Assembly (NCBI GenBank): GCA_027600665.1
Contig: JADGJL010000638.1
Span: 1-16,595 of the forward strand
Source: Irineochytrium annulatum
Lineage: Eukaryota > Chytridiomycota > Chytridiomycetes > Chytridiales > Chytridiaceae
Length of the DNA stretch: 16,595 nucleotides
Direction: 5' to 3'
The position numbers were made by a program, and so were the translations under genes. Each line of letters opens with the position of its first letter. The stretch's first letter is position 1. Under the pieces are notes generated by a model that did not search any database, was not told where the DNA came from, and saw nothing but the letters and a program-made list of their open reading frames with translations. Below are positions 1 through 9,985 of the stretch, in pieces.

Positions 1-952
1 CCCCCCCACCCTCGCTCTCAATCCCTCTCGGCAGCGCGGGGGCCTTCTTCGCATCTCCGGCATACCCAGCAAACAAGCACAAGAAGAATTTCTTGGCCTT
101 CGTAGAGTGCGGGTAATCAACCACGAGACCGCCAGTGAAGCCAGCTTTCATGGCGGAGGCCATAATGAGCTCGATCTGTTTCGGATCCTCGGGGTAGAAT
201 TGGAAGACGGCGCGGGCGCCGCGGGAGAGGGAGGTGTAGAGGGTGGAGAAGAAGCGGTTTAGGCGGGATTTGGGCTCGTGGGAGGAGTGATCGGCGTTGC
301 AGAGCCATTGGATTACGGAGATGCTGTGGATAGGGACAAAGTTAGTGCGTGTTGAATCTCTCTCTACTAAGCTGTCTGCGTAAATAAACGTTCGTTACGT
401 GGGCAAATGCTTCCCCCGAAGCGCCACAGTGACAAAACGCCACAAAAACAATAAGCGGGATAAAGTACCTGATGGCGCCGTCGAATGTGCCCGGGCGGAA
501 TGACATCCCCTGTCCCAGATCTTGGAGAAACAAATCACCCTCCATATCCCGATTTTTTGCCACATCTTGCCACACCGTTAGCAGCCACCTCTGCTACAGC
601 CGAATTACCTAGCATCGAAGCGCTAATATCCATCCCGACCCACTGATGCCCGGCCTCCTCGATGCATTCCCCGCTGAGCCCCGAGCCGCAGCCGATGTCC
701 AGGAGGAAGCAGGTCTCGTCCGACGGGAGGTTGAGGAGTTCGAGGGCTCGGTTGGACATGCTGGCTTGGATGGAGGCCACGCGGGTGCTGGTGGAGAAGG
801 TTAAGTTGAGTCATGTGGATAGGGGCTCACTTGACGGTATACTTCTCGGCCTCATTGGCGTCGTAGAACTGGGAATATCAGATTAGTGAGCTCATATAAC
901 GAGAGATTTAACTTACGATTTCAGGCGGGGCGACATGCTCCGGTCGTGACAT
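1..952 (-). CDS. BUD23: Bud23, 18S rRNA (guanine-N7)-methyltransferase, 3' end outside window
   Basis: SAM-dependent methyltransferase that, with its partner Trm112, makes m7G in 18S rRNA and supports nuclear 40S subunit maturation (family knowledge). Exons by my reading: 952-917, 868-831, 787-609, 565-469 and 323-1, continuing off the window. All introns are GT..AG, of 48, 43, 43 and 145 nt; the third has a GCTAAC branch site and the last a CACTAAC. The start is fixed by the family's N-terminal signature [12 protein letters not shown], which fills exon 1. SAM motif I (DIGCGSG) is at residues 55-61, followed by QWVGMDIS (motif II area), a [11 protein letters not shown] segment and an IQWLCNAD segment. 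The visible 224 residues end at [11 protein letters not shown], so roughly the last 50 residues, including the usual basic tail, are missing. It lies head-to-head with the small gene at 1312. Identification is strong; exact exon edges are slightly less so. Confidence 0.93.
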
Positions 953-1311
953 AACTGTAGATTGCAATTGTCAGAAGAAAAGTATACAAGCCACTACTCT
1001 TTTTGCTTGAAACACGCGATCGAGGCTTGAAGCTTTCGCGATGAGCAGGGGACTCTCCTTCATCGTACAGTCCGCCATCTGGACGACCGGGTACTAAAAT
1101 AATGATTATTTCATCATTGTGGAGAAGAACGGCGTTATTGATTGCGAGCGTAGTATCATGGCTGCCGGCTACGCATGCATGAACTTGCTTGTGCCTTCGG
1201 AACAGTAAGCAACCTTACTCAGGTTTTTTTTTTAACTTCTTATTAAAGGGAAATGCGGAATGTATGATTCTTTTGTGTAAATGTTGTTAAAACGAGTATA
1301 TTTGTAAGCGG
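953..1311. promoter_or_regulatory. Shared intergenic region between BUD23 and the microprotein gene
   Basis: This 359-bp gap separates two divergent starts, so it must hold both promoters. Visible items are a small inverted repeat AATGAT-6 nt-ATCATT (1101-1118), a run of ten T (1224-1233) and a good splice donor (ACA/GTAAGC, 1205). The donor could end a 5' exon of the plus-strand gene that begins at an ATG at 1175. I see no tRNA, no snoRNA boxes and no TATA box that I would defend. Confidence 0.5.
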
Positions 1312-1500
1312 ATGTCACAGTACGACCAGGCGGCAAAGGACGAGCGGAGGCGGAAGACGGAGGAGCTGTACGAGTACATCAAATTGAACGCCAACTCGGA
1401 TCGGCCAGTCTGGGATCATATCTCGTAAGTTACGATAGAAGTGACCTTGGTAAGCTCTCCTGTTTCTAACTCGTCTCACAGCAAGCCAACTGAGAAATGA
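1312..1500 (+). CDS. Unrecognised 43-residue charged microprotein, two exons
   Basis: Exon 1 (1312-1424) and exon 2 (1482-1500) join across a 57-nt GT..AG intron with a GTAAGT donor and a textbook TTCTAAC branch site about 15 nt before CACAG. The product is 43 residues, starting MSQYDQAAKDERRRKTEELY and ending DHISKPTEK before a TGA. It reads as one charged amphipathic helix, then a short tail with the aromatic patch RPVWDHI. There is no signal peptide, membrane segment or cysteine. The intron and the in-phase stop 18 nt beyond the acceptor argue that it is a real gene. A 5' exon at 1175-1204 spliced onto the codon at 1309 or 1321 would extend the N-terminus; I cannot choose. I do not recognise the family. 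It diverges from BUD23 and converges on the Sec39 gene. Confidence 0.6.
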
Positions 1501-1559
1501 GTTACGTTGGATTTGCCGTTGGGAGTATTGTGCAGGACTGGCGTTTGGTTAATGCGGGC

Positions 1560-1575
1560 GTCCGCTCATGCGGAC
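1560..1575. repeat. Small perfect hairpin, 6-bp stem with 4-nt loop
   Basis: GTCCGC at 1560-1565 and GCGGAC at 1570-1575 are perfect complements around TCAT. It lies in the gap between convergent genes. The stem is short enough to be chance, and no function is claimed. Confidence 0.4.
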
Positions 1576-1795
1576 ATGACAGGCGGAATAGATGCCCTTC
1601 GCCCAGTGAGGGACTGCACAGCTAGTCACGGGGCTCTTAAAATGAGTCCGGATAGGTGGCGCGATGTACACTAAGAGTCGTTCCCAGATGATTGACACGT
1701 AGCATTGGATGAATGTATTGTGAATGAATGCCGCGCATAACGCCTACGTATATTTCTAACATTATTGTTACGACACCCACGAAGAAATCGAGCCC

Positions 1796-1831
1796 ACCTT
1801 GTACCAAAATTTACTATATGTAGTACAAGGT
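1796..1831. repeat. 9-bp perfect inverted repeat in the 3' flank of the Sec39 gene
   Basis: ACCTTGTAC (1796-1804) and GTACAAGGT (1823-1831) are exact complements around an AT-rich 18-nt loop. It starts 55 nt after the Sec39 stop codon on the minus strand, so it may form a stem-loop in that 3' UTR. About one or two such repeats are expected by chance in a window this size. Confidence 0.4.
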
Positions 1832-1885
1832 CACCTGCTTGAAAGCAACAAAAGAACAACGAAGAAAGCTTAAACAGGGACCTCA

Positions 1886-4800
1886 TTACATTTCTCCCCC
1901 AACCCGTCGCAGGGCTTCAATTGCCAACTCGTTCTCCTGATAACCCAACGCCGCATTCACGCGCGTCCTCGCTCTGTCCACGGCCTTACGGAAGGCGAAG
2001 GCGGCGCCCACTTCTACCAGATGGCCGGGCTCCTCCACTGCTGATTCGCTTAAGTACGCCTTGCCCGCAATGAACCTCCGCAGGAAATTCCTCACGGCCG
2101 CAAGGCGAACTGACAGACCCCGCGTCGCGGTAGCGTAGGAATCTAGCCCGCTCAGCGTGAACACGATATCCGCCGCACACGTGATCCGGTTTGCTTGCAC
2201 GAGCCCGACCACGGCGTGCCCGATGAGCGAGACTGGCATCTTCGCGTCTTGAAAAGGTGATGTCGTGCGAGTAAGCGAGCTGACGACCTCCCGCCATAGG
2301 AGTGTTTCCGATAACTTCGCCGCGAAGTTATGCGCAACGAGGAGGAGGTGGAGCGATGTGTCACCGACGAGGTAGGAAACATCCGATGCCAAGAGTTCTG
2401 CGATCGTATCGTACGACTTTTGGAATGTCTTCGTGTGCGTTGACAGCAGCGCGAGTTTCAGAGAAGCAGACCTGTTTTCGCGTAGCCTTGACAAAGCGTA
2501 GCCCTCAACATCGCTGTCGAACGCGCCGTCCAGCGAAGGGTTGAATCGAAGCTGAAACAGAACGTCAATGCAGTTGCAATCCGTGAGTTTCTTAATCGTT
2601 CGCTTGTACAACTCTAAGACGTGTTGCGGGATGACGGACGATTCATTAACATATTCTTGCAGGATGTCAAGTAGGCCCTTCGCATGCACATCGCTCGTTG
2701 TCTTATCTAGGAGGTCGTTAAAGAAAGACTGCTGCTCTTCCTCGGAGTCCAACGTATCCGGCGGCTCAATAATAACGTCAGATAGACAAGCAAAGGACAT
2801 AACTTACGTGAATTCCCCAAACCTTCGTAGTGACACTTTCGAGCTTATACCGTCGTAGCTGCGATGCATCCACTGCGTTGGCGTCGAAATGCTGGGCATA
2901 CGTAAGTCTATAGATTTCATCGGTGAAACGTACTTTTTTCAACAATTTAGCTATCCCAAGTCGGAACTCCGAATCTCTAGACTCATCTGCGTCCTCTAAC
3001 ACGGACGTAAGGTTTTTCCGAAGAACGTCAAGGATCTCCTGCTTTAAGCCCACCGGCTCGGTCTCGGCATCGAGTTCCGCCCATCCGTCCTCATCGCTGA
3101 AGTCGTCAACGTCCTTCGCCGCATCAACAGGAAACGCAGAAAGCACCGAGCCTATAACTCGGTCAAGGGCATCGAGGGGCGCCTCTACGCCGCTTCGAAA
3201 AACGTTCGAAAAGACCTCCGCCGTATTTCTTCCCAAAATGCATGCCATTGTTCGTTCGTAAATCATACGAGTACTGGCCAAGTCGGGCCGCGATAGGTAG
3301 TGCGCCACAAGGTTACATGTCGCATCGATTAACGACGGGGAAGTTCCTGCTATCACCATCTTCATGCATATCGCTGCCACCTGGTGATCGTTAGCGTCCG
3401 GTACCCAGCATAAGCAGACCTGTTCCGGCGGCGCTTCGAAGGTTTCGTCAAACTGTTGAATTCTTTCTGGGTACAACTTAGTGTGGGTTTTCGGGTCTTC
3501 AAGCGCTGATAGCTGCTCGATAAAATTCAGATGCTTCATTATCGAAACCAGATTCTGCGCTCCGTTAGGAGGAAGTAACTCCATCTACAAGCGTTATACG
3601 AAGGCTACAAAAAGTAAAATACCGCTCGCTTCACCAGTTGAGTTCGCAGGCCAACTGGCGCAAAGGCTGCCTAAACTAGGTTAAGAGCCATTGTCTTTGG
3701 CTCCTTCTTACCTGATCACCTATGCAGGAAGTGCGCACCGTGAGAACAAGATCGTCGCCGCTCAACTCGGGCAGCAGACTCATTAACTCAGTAAGATCGG
3801 CCACAATACTGCCTGCCTTTCAGTACACTATTTAATTTCTTCATCACTGACCTTTCTTCCTCGTCGTACTCCCAGTCCGCTGCGTCCAGCTTCGCCTCCA
3901 CGTAATTTTTATAAAGGGGCTCGAAAATGCTCCGTGCACCGGCGTTTCGAAAGATATACTCGTTGCCGTTGAATGTTCTTTCATCATCAAACATATCCAG
4001 TGCTCGAAGGCCGCATATCCTACAAGCATTTAGGATTACTTGAGACGACCGACTTACTGTTCAATAAAAGTTTTGAATTCTTGCAGCTTCAAGACGCTTT
4101 GGTCTGCCCCGCTCCATAATTTCTTGTAGTACTCCGCGACGGCTTGAATACCACCCGGATGGTAGTTCATCGCAATCAATGATTTCAGCTTGATACATCG
4201 TGAACGAATCCACGACTTCCCCGTCATGTTCTCCAAGATCGTGGCCCGGCTTACAAGTTGCCCAACATGTTGATTCCACTATGAACTTAATCGAAAGTCG
4301 AGGTTTAATTCAGTACCTGACGCATATTCAAGTCAGCAACACAGTCTGCAGTAATCCTATAATACGCCGCGAGCTTATCACAGTTGGCATTCGAAATCGA
4401 ACCATGAAGGGCCGTTAAAGCCTCAAAAGCCATGGACGTGCCGGCTGCGAATTCAGTTCGAACGTCCTCAAACAAGCTAAGTAAATCGCGTCCATGAAAC
4501 TGTTCATCCTGAACAGCGCCTTTCAGCTTCTCCGCCGCCAGCTCCCACTTTCTGACGCCAAACTGCTCCGAGATCAACATGATGTCGTCCAAGGGGACGA
4601 GGCTGTCGCGTGATAGTGACAATAAAGTGTGGCGTCGGTAAGGCTCCTCGGCCTTGAATCGGCTTTCGTCGACGTCCGCTCGGGAGGTGATTGATGACGT
4701 GATTTTATCGAAGCGATCCGAGGTTGTCCGGGATGCGTACTTGAGCGCTTTCGTCAAACACGCGATACTTTTATCCACTTTGGCATTGTGGAAGACATTT

Positions 4801-7800
4801 TCGGATAACAGCCGATCGAAAAGAATCTCGGCGGAGGAAATAATGTGCCCCGGCGACTGGTGCTCAAGAAGCTGTAGGATTTTCGAGTTGTCCCCCCCTA
4901 ACGCATGGCGGAAGGCCTGGATTGAGTAGTAGTACATTGCGAGAACATCGTGCGGCCTCGATGGCTGTAACGAGTCAAACAATGACGTGGCGTTGTCATC
5001 CTAAACGTGAATTAGACAAGCGATATTGTTTACCCTCACATTGTAGAGGTCTAACAGATACGCTAGTGCGAGCCCGGCGTCGCCGCCAGCGTAGACGTCT
5101 CGAACAAGGTTCAAAAGATCTTCATCCCGACATTTCCGTAACGTCTCTCGCTGCTCAGCACCAGAGGGGTTGCAGAATGGCATAGACCTCCGAATCAAAT
5201 CCGCCTTCAAAATCGCCTCGATGACATCTGTCTGCCGCTTCTCGTTAAAGTTAAATCCGTAGACGTCCGAGTCGAGATTTCCGACAGGAGCATAAAAATC
5301 ATGTTGCGGTATGCCCAGGCCACCGATCCCATCCACTAGCCCATCCGCCATAGACATCTTATCGCGCAACATCTCCATCGCCACGTCGTAATCCAGCGCC
5401 CCTGTCATATCGCCTCCGATCAGGTCATTCACCTCCACCGCACGAGACAGGTCCAGTACCTCGACCAAAGAATGAGGCTCGCAAAAGTCGAGGGCGAATC
5501 CCACAAGGTGCGACCTCAGCTGGCTCGGCAACCTCGAGCCCCCCTCCCGTACAACGCGTACGGCAACCCGCCAGGAGTCATCCGCTCTCGACGTCGAGGT
5601 GGCCTGCGGGACTTGCGACGCTTTAATCATCTCTTCGGCTGATTTAATTGCCATCGTGAAATCGCTTCGCTCAAGAGCCCACTCCGCTATCATGGCGCGC
5701 ACGCGAACGTCAATGAGACCCGATTCTTCACCAGACGCAACACCGAACTTCCGACCAACGTCGAGGAGCGCGTTAACGTCCGTTGTGCTCAATTTCGACA
5801 CCTGTCCTAAAAACGCCGAAATCAACTCTAAGCGATCAGGCTGCAGTCTAATTTGAATGGGTAGGGGTGCGGACGCCTTTGATGCAGCATTTGAATAAAG
5901 GGTCAACAGATGATGCGTGGCTTCAATTAAGCTTATTTCGGCCGCTATCACGCGCGAGCGAGGGAGAATTTTTAAGCTAAATCATGATGTCAACACAGCT
6001 CCCCACGAAGCAAGCAGCAAACATACCAATCCAAAGCCATCTTCATATATCCCCGATACATGTCGCCAGAGTCTGCGTTGTCGAAAAAGTCTCTTGCGCA
6101 GGCCACGATCAGAGTCTCGGCCGACTGAGACGAAAGCTTGGATGCTGACGACATAAGAATATTCTTCACCAGAATAAACTCTAAGCAGGTATTAAGCATC
6201 ATCAAACGCTAATTGCCATACTTCCGGCTCCGAGAGCAATGCCCAAAAACTCGTTAATGATGTTCGACACTTCCACGACTCCAAAAGCCCCCGAGCTAAA
6301 CACGTGGATCATATCCTCTAGCAACGCATCCCACTCTGAATCGGCCGCCTCACTACCCCTCCCTTGGTCCAAGATCGACCGCGCCATCTGGACCATCAAC
6401 AGCTTCTGGTTCTTCGCGTCCTTCGATTCCGCCGAGTTCAAAAACAATAGTGACACCTCTATCTTGTGCTTGCCGAGAAGCTCCATTACATCCAGGTGCG
6501 ATTCAAACACTTCCACACGCTGAATGAGACTTGAAATCCTTTCGGAATCCACGCGCGAGATTTCCTCGGTGCTCATCAGCTCCATAGTCAAATCCTCATC
6601 CCACCCCGACCCGGTAGGTCGGAGCGATCCGCCCCCAAGATTGGCTCCGAGTCGATCGAGATCCGGCATGCTTCTAAACAGGTTGTGTAGAACCTCCATT
6701 TCATTCAAACCGGCATTTGACTTGTACGCGCAGTCCAGTATCAGCCTCGCTAGCGTTGTCGGCTCAGCAATAATCCTGTCCGAAGCAGGTATCCCTTCCC
6801 TCGACATTTCGAACACTTTCGCGCAGGAGGAGAGATTTGTTTCGGCTGTGGACACCAGATGAGATTCCAGTGCATGCTGACCATCAACGTTTTGCTGGCC
6901 AACACGCTTGATCCGTGCCAAGTAGGGTACAACGAACTGCTTCATGGCATTTGCGTACGCGGCGGGCTCGGCGACCTTATCGACGATAAATCTGTTGATC
7001 ACTTCCAGGACTGGCCGTCCGGAGACGTCATCAAGCTTCGCTTCCGGCTTGTTGCAACCATAGATCAAATCTTTCAAAGTCATCAGATCGTCTCTAAGTT
7101 CACCGAGGGATGCGATCCCAAAGGCCGGCGACGACGCGAGCTCTGCCCAGGCCAGCGAGATGTTTGTCTGAAGCGTCGTCTTCTCTATCGCCGATATCCG
7201 CTGTCGGTACCACTGCTCCAAAACGTGCACCGAGGCCGGACTAGGCTCCCGTTTCAAGCGCGAAGGCGTGGGCGACATTGCCTCCTCCTCGTCGAACCCG
7301 AACAGAAACTCCTTAACGCTCTGGTTCGACTCCATCCAGTCCGCCCGCCGCCACGGAAGCCCCTCAACGACCAGTTCCGCCCCCGTGGCCGCGTCCACCT
7401 TTGGGAGTAGCTTCGCGGGAACGTCCGGCTCTAACGTGTATGGCAACCGCATCAGGATCTCTAGTCTGAACGGATACACCTCCTCGGCGTGCCTCACGAA
7501 CAGGATTTCGAGCGCGTGCACGTCCCCGGTCTTCGCCGTCGTCGCGGCAAACTGGACCAGATCGCAGTCCCGGAAAGACGCGAACCGGCGCTTGAAAGAG
7601 GGGGTCTTCCCCGTCGTGCGAGGCCCCGAGAGCGAGTGGATGGCCTCGAAGGTCTCGAGCCGGTCCAAGTACCTGAATGCCTTCAGTCTCGCCATACACA
7701 CGGCCGCGACGTCGAGTCCGTGACACTTCCGCCGCCTTTCCTCCCGAAGCGCATCCCGCGACGCCTCGTCCCCACAGTCATCATCATCGGCGCCGAGGAC

Positions 7801-8013
7801 GTCCACGATCTCATCCTCCACGTCCTTGATGCTGACTTCGTCTGTAGACTTGATCGCAAACTTCAAGAGGTTCCGCTGGTTGCGGGCTGTCGCGGGTACG
7901 CGGTCGAGGGCGTCTTGGAGTAACCATTTCCAATCTGGCGTGGCGGCCAGAAGATCGTTGACAGCCTGCTCCCCATGGTCGGATCGCTGCCAGCGAGCTT
8001 TCCAATCCGACAT
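1886..8013 (-). CDS. NBAS: NBAS-type Sec39-domain protein, ER tethering complex (NRZ/Dsl1) subunit
   Basis: Likely the large Sec39/NBAS scaffold of the complex that captures COPI vesicles returning from Golgi to ER (family knowledge). Exons: 8013-6222, 6144-6027, 5976-5040, 5000-4317, 4278-4058, 4019-3852, 3808-3712, 3584-2808 and 2764-1886, giving 1890 residues. Introns are 77, 50, 39, 38, 38, 43, 127 and 43 nt, all GT..AG and frame-preserving. Family signals: a helical stretch RDCDLVQFAATT then LEILMRLPYTLEP at residues 148-196, the WYRQR element at 268-272 followed by an IE motif, MTLKDLIYGC at 311-320, the CLKILPRSR segment just after intron 2, and SLLPELSGDDLVLTVRTSC in exon 7. The whole protein looks alpha-helical. 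Human NBAS is about 2,370 residues with an N-terminal beta-propeller; none is visible here, and only 124 bp separate this start from the divergent gene. ROD/KNTC1 is a distant relative and the main alternative. The family call is firm; internal exon edges are probable. Confidence 0.83.
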
Positions 8014-8137
8014 CCGAGTAAGGGTGTTGCCGCGGTGCTACCTCAACCAGGATCGCTCAAGCCTTCGCAGTTTCAAGCCTTGCTTGCATTTGAACATCTT
8101 GTCTGGCTATTGGTACTCCGCCATTCGCTCATCCTCC
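8014..8137. promoter_or_regulatory. Compact bidirectional promoter, Sec39 gene / repeat-protein gene
   Basis: Only 124 bp lie between the two divergent ATG codons. The plus-strand reading frame is open right through it, but no in-frame ATG occurs before 8138. No recognisable box stands out. Confidence 0.5.
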
Positions 8138-9963
8138 ATGAGGAATCGTCTCGAGCGCGCGCGCATCCTCGCCCGGAAGGAGATTGGCCTGTTGGACGAC
8201 TACGATCTGCATCTGGCCGCAAATCCATCTGACGTAAAGCATCGCGTGAAGGAAGTGCTCGGCCGCCTGTCGCCCACTGCGTCCCATTCACGAACACGGC
8301 CGGCCATCCTGAGGGATCGCAGCAACGATCAGCATTTTCGAGAGTCGCTGGGTGGTGTGCATGGTGATGATTTCAGGCGGTCTGGGGGAGCTGACGGGGA
8401 GCACGACAAGTCACGAGAGCAACCGGCTGGACATTGGGAGCCTCGGAATGATTCTGCTTTGCATCGGGACTTGGGAAAGGAGCCTGATATCTCGTGGCAG
8501 ACACAAAAGGAGGTTGATATGCAATGGAAGGAACGACATGGAACATCTGGTCAATGGAGTTTGAGAAAGGAACCCATTGTTCAGTGGGAGTCTCGTAAGG
8601 AACCTGCTATTAAACGAGACTCGAGAAAGGAAGTCACACTTCCGCGGGAGACAAAGCCTATAAATCGACAGCCATACCCAATCCTCGAGCCCGCCTCTAT
8701 ACTTCGAAGTCGATCATCATCACCCGTTGGGCGCACGTTCGTTAACTCAAAAGTAAAGGGTAAGGCGCCATTTCAATCCGAATTCCCGCGGAATCACGAG
8801 TTCAAGACGAAGACGGGTTTAAAGTGGAGGGATAACAAGGCGGAGGACATGTCGGCAGCGCGACGGTTAGAGGAAAGCGACAACGTGCTGCGGCTCAAGT
8901 GGGAGAAATCTCTGCTCGTGGGGCAGCAGCAGCAATTGGCGCATAAGATGAAAAAGAGGCTGAGATCGGCGCCTGTCAAGGAGAGACGGGGCGTGTCTTC
9001 ACAATCGGCGACCGCGTTGAGAAACAAACTCGATAAGCGCGTAGAAGAGTCGCGGGCGCCGTCACCGGTCGCGGCGTTGAACTTGCGGCACCTGGCGAAT
9101 GTTAAGGACGCAATCGACCTGCAGACCGAGTCCCACCGGCAGCTGGTGGAGGAGATGAATTCCCGTCGGAACGCGGAGCTCCGTCAGCGCAAGGCCGTGG
9201 AGACGGTGCATGGCGAGATGGCCGAGTTTGTTGGCGTGATGGAGAGCACTGTCGTAAACAAGATGGAGTCGCTGCTGCAGGAGGCGGAGGTGACGCTGAG
9301 GACCGTTACGGAGCGGATAGAGTCGCAGTTTGAGAATCTGTTGGCGGAGAGCAGGAGGAACAGGGAGGCGGAGGCGCAGGAGCCCGTGGGAATTAGCGTT
9401 GGCGCTGATGGGGTGGCGGTTCCAATTCACGATCGTGATTTCAAGGCTTCGTCGGAAGTTGTTGAACCGGTTGGCACAGAAGCGGGGGCGTCGGAAACTG
9501 GTCCAGATGTCGACGAGAACCCTATTTTCATCTACAGAAAGCCCGATAGGTTTGGTTCGGAGGCAGAAGCAACAATGTCCGAAGCACAACCACCTGAACT
9601 GTCTACGGCAGAGGGACCTCCCGACGAAAGTTTGTTGGCATTGAAGCTGCCCAAGTCTATGATATCGTCAATCGAAAGTCGTCGAGGGGTGTTCTTGCGT
9701 TTCACTTTAGAAAGCAATGGATTCGGGGCCGATGGAAACTTTGATGAGACTTTGGACTACGACTCGGCAATGGCGATTCAATCGTAAGTGAAACAATTTC
9801 TCTCCGTTCTTTGCTGAACATAAATTTTTACAATTGTGGTCGATTAAGCATTGCCGACGACCTTTTGGACGACGTGCTTGATTACTGCTTCGACGACGTT
9901 GAAGAGACTCTCAGCAAATACATAGACAGACTCATGCTCAACGAGCTGCTAGTCGAAGAATGA
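8138..9963 (+). CDS. Unrecognised 586-residue coiled-coil protein with eight decapeptide repeats
   Basis: Exon 1 (8138-9783) and exon 2 (9849-9963) join across a 65-nt GTAAGT..AAG intron. The frame is open upstream to 7826, but that part is antisense to the Sec39 gene and 8138 is the first ATG outside it. Regions: a basic helical N-terminus (LERARILARKEIGLLDDYD, residues 4-22); eight tandem 10-residue repeats (92-171, consensus SRKEPxxxWE); a basic Ser/Arg-rich linker with SRSSSPVGR; KWRDNKAEDMSAARRLEES then LRLKWEKSLL; a long predicted coiled coil at about 316-412; an acidic disordered stretch; and a compact acidic C-terminal helix, IADDLLDDVLDYCFDDVEE. There are no enzyme motifs, signal peptide or membrane segments. 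This layout resembles centrosomal/ciliary scaffolds such as Moonraker/OFIP, but that is a weak guess from architecture alone. It is head-to-head with the Sec39 gene and ends 22 bp from the beta3 stop. Confidence 0.8.
8411..8650 (+). repeat. Eight 30-bp tandem repeats encoding a decapeptide
   Basis: Eight in-frame units of exactly 30 bp begin at 8411, 8441, 8471, 8501, 8531, 8561, 8591 and 8621. Their translations are SREQPAGHWE, PRNDSALHRD, LGKEPDISWQ, TQKEVDMQWK, ERHGTSGQWS, LRKEPIVQWE, SRKEPAIKRD and SRKEVTLPRE. Consensus: x-R-K-E-P/V-x-x-x-W/R-E/D. The units diverge at the DNA level, so the array is old or under protein-level selection rather than a fresh duplication. Confidence 0.8.
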
Positions 9964-9985
9964 TACACGGATTTTATTTCTTTGT

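Larger units (their letters stand above)
1501..1885. other. Gene-free gap between convergent genes, with two small hairpins
   Basis: These 385 bp lie between the stops of the microprotein gene (plus) and the NBAS/Sec39 gene (minus), so they hold both 3' UTRs. No ORF, tRNA-like or repeat feature is convincing. Two perfect inverted repeats are present: GTCCGC-TCAT-GCGGAC (1560-1575) and ACCTTGTAC-18 nt-GTACAAGGT (1796-1831). Confidence 0.6.

Noticed and set aside
1101..1118. AATGAT/ATCATT palindrome as a transcription factor site
   Set aside because: A 6-bp arm in AT-rich DNA is too common to call without conservation.
1175..1204. Small 5' coding exon for the microprotein
   Set aside because: The donor is good and the phase is possible with acceptors at 1308 or 1320, but the acceptors are weak and nothing tests the 10 added residues, so I left it out of the model.
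1224..1233. T-run as an RNA polymerase III terminator of a small RNA gene
   Set aside because: No tRNA-like A/B boxes or T-loop (GGTTCRANNCC) precede it; it is more likely a pyrimidine tract or simple promoter sequence.
2765..2807. Met start near 2800 for a separate C-terminal Sec39 gene
   Set aside because: This stretch behaves as a 43-nt GTAAGT..GAG intron in phase 0, joining two parts of one gene, so the Met would be intronic.
3585..3711. snoRNA hidden in the longest Sec39 intron (127 nt), and likewise in the 145-nt BUD23 intron 324-468
   Set aside because: I found small hairpins but no C/D (RTGATGA..CTGA) or H/ACA box pattern in either.
7268..7923. Long plus-strand open frames inside the Sec39 gene
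   Set aside because: They are antisense to well-supported Sec39 exon 1 coding sequence; composition is Arg/Pro/Ser-rich as expected of a shadow frame, and no family motif is visible.
7826..8137. N-terminal extension of the decapeptide-repeat protein
   Set aside because: The frame is open, but it lies mostly antisense to Sec39 exon 1 and the Sec39 start. The first ATG outside that overlap is 8138, which begins a sensible helical N-terminus.
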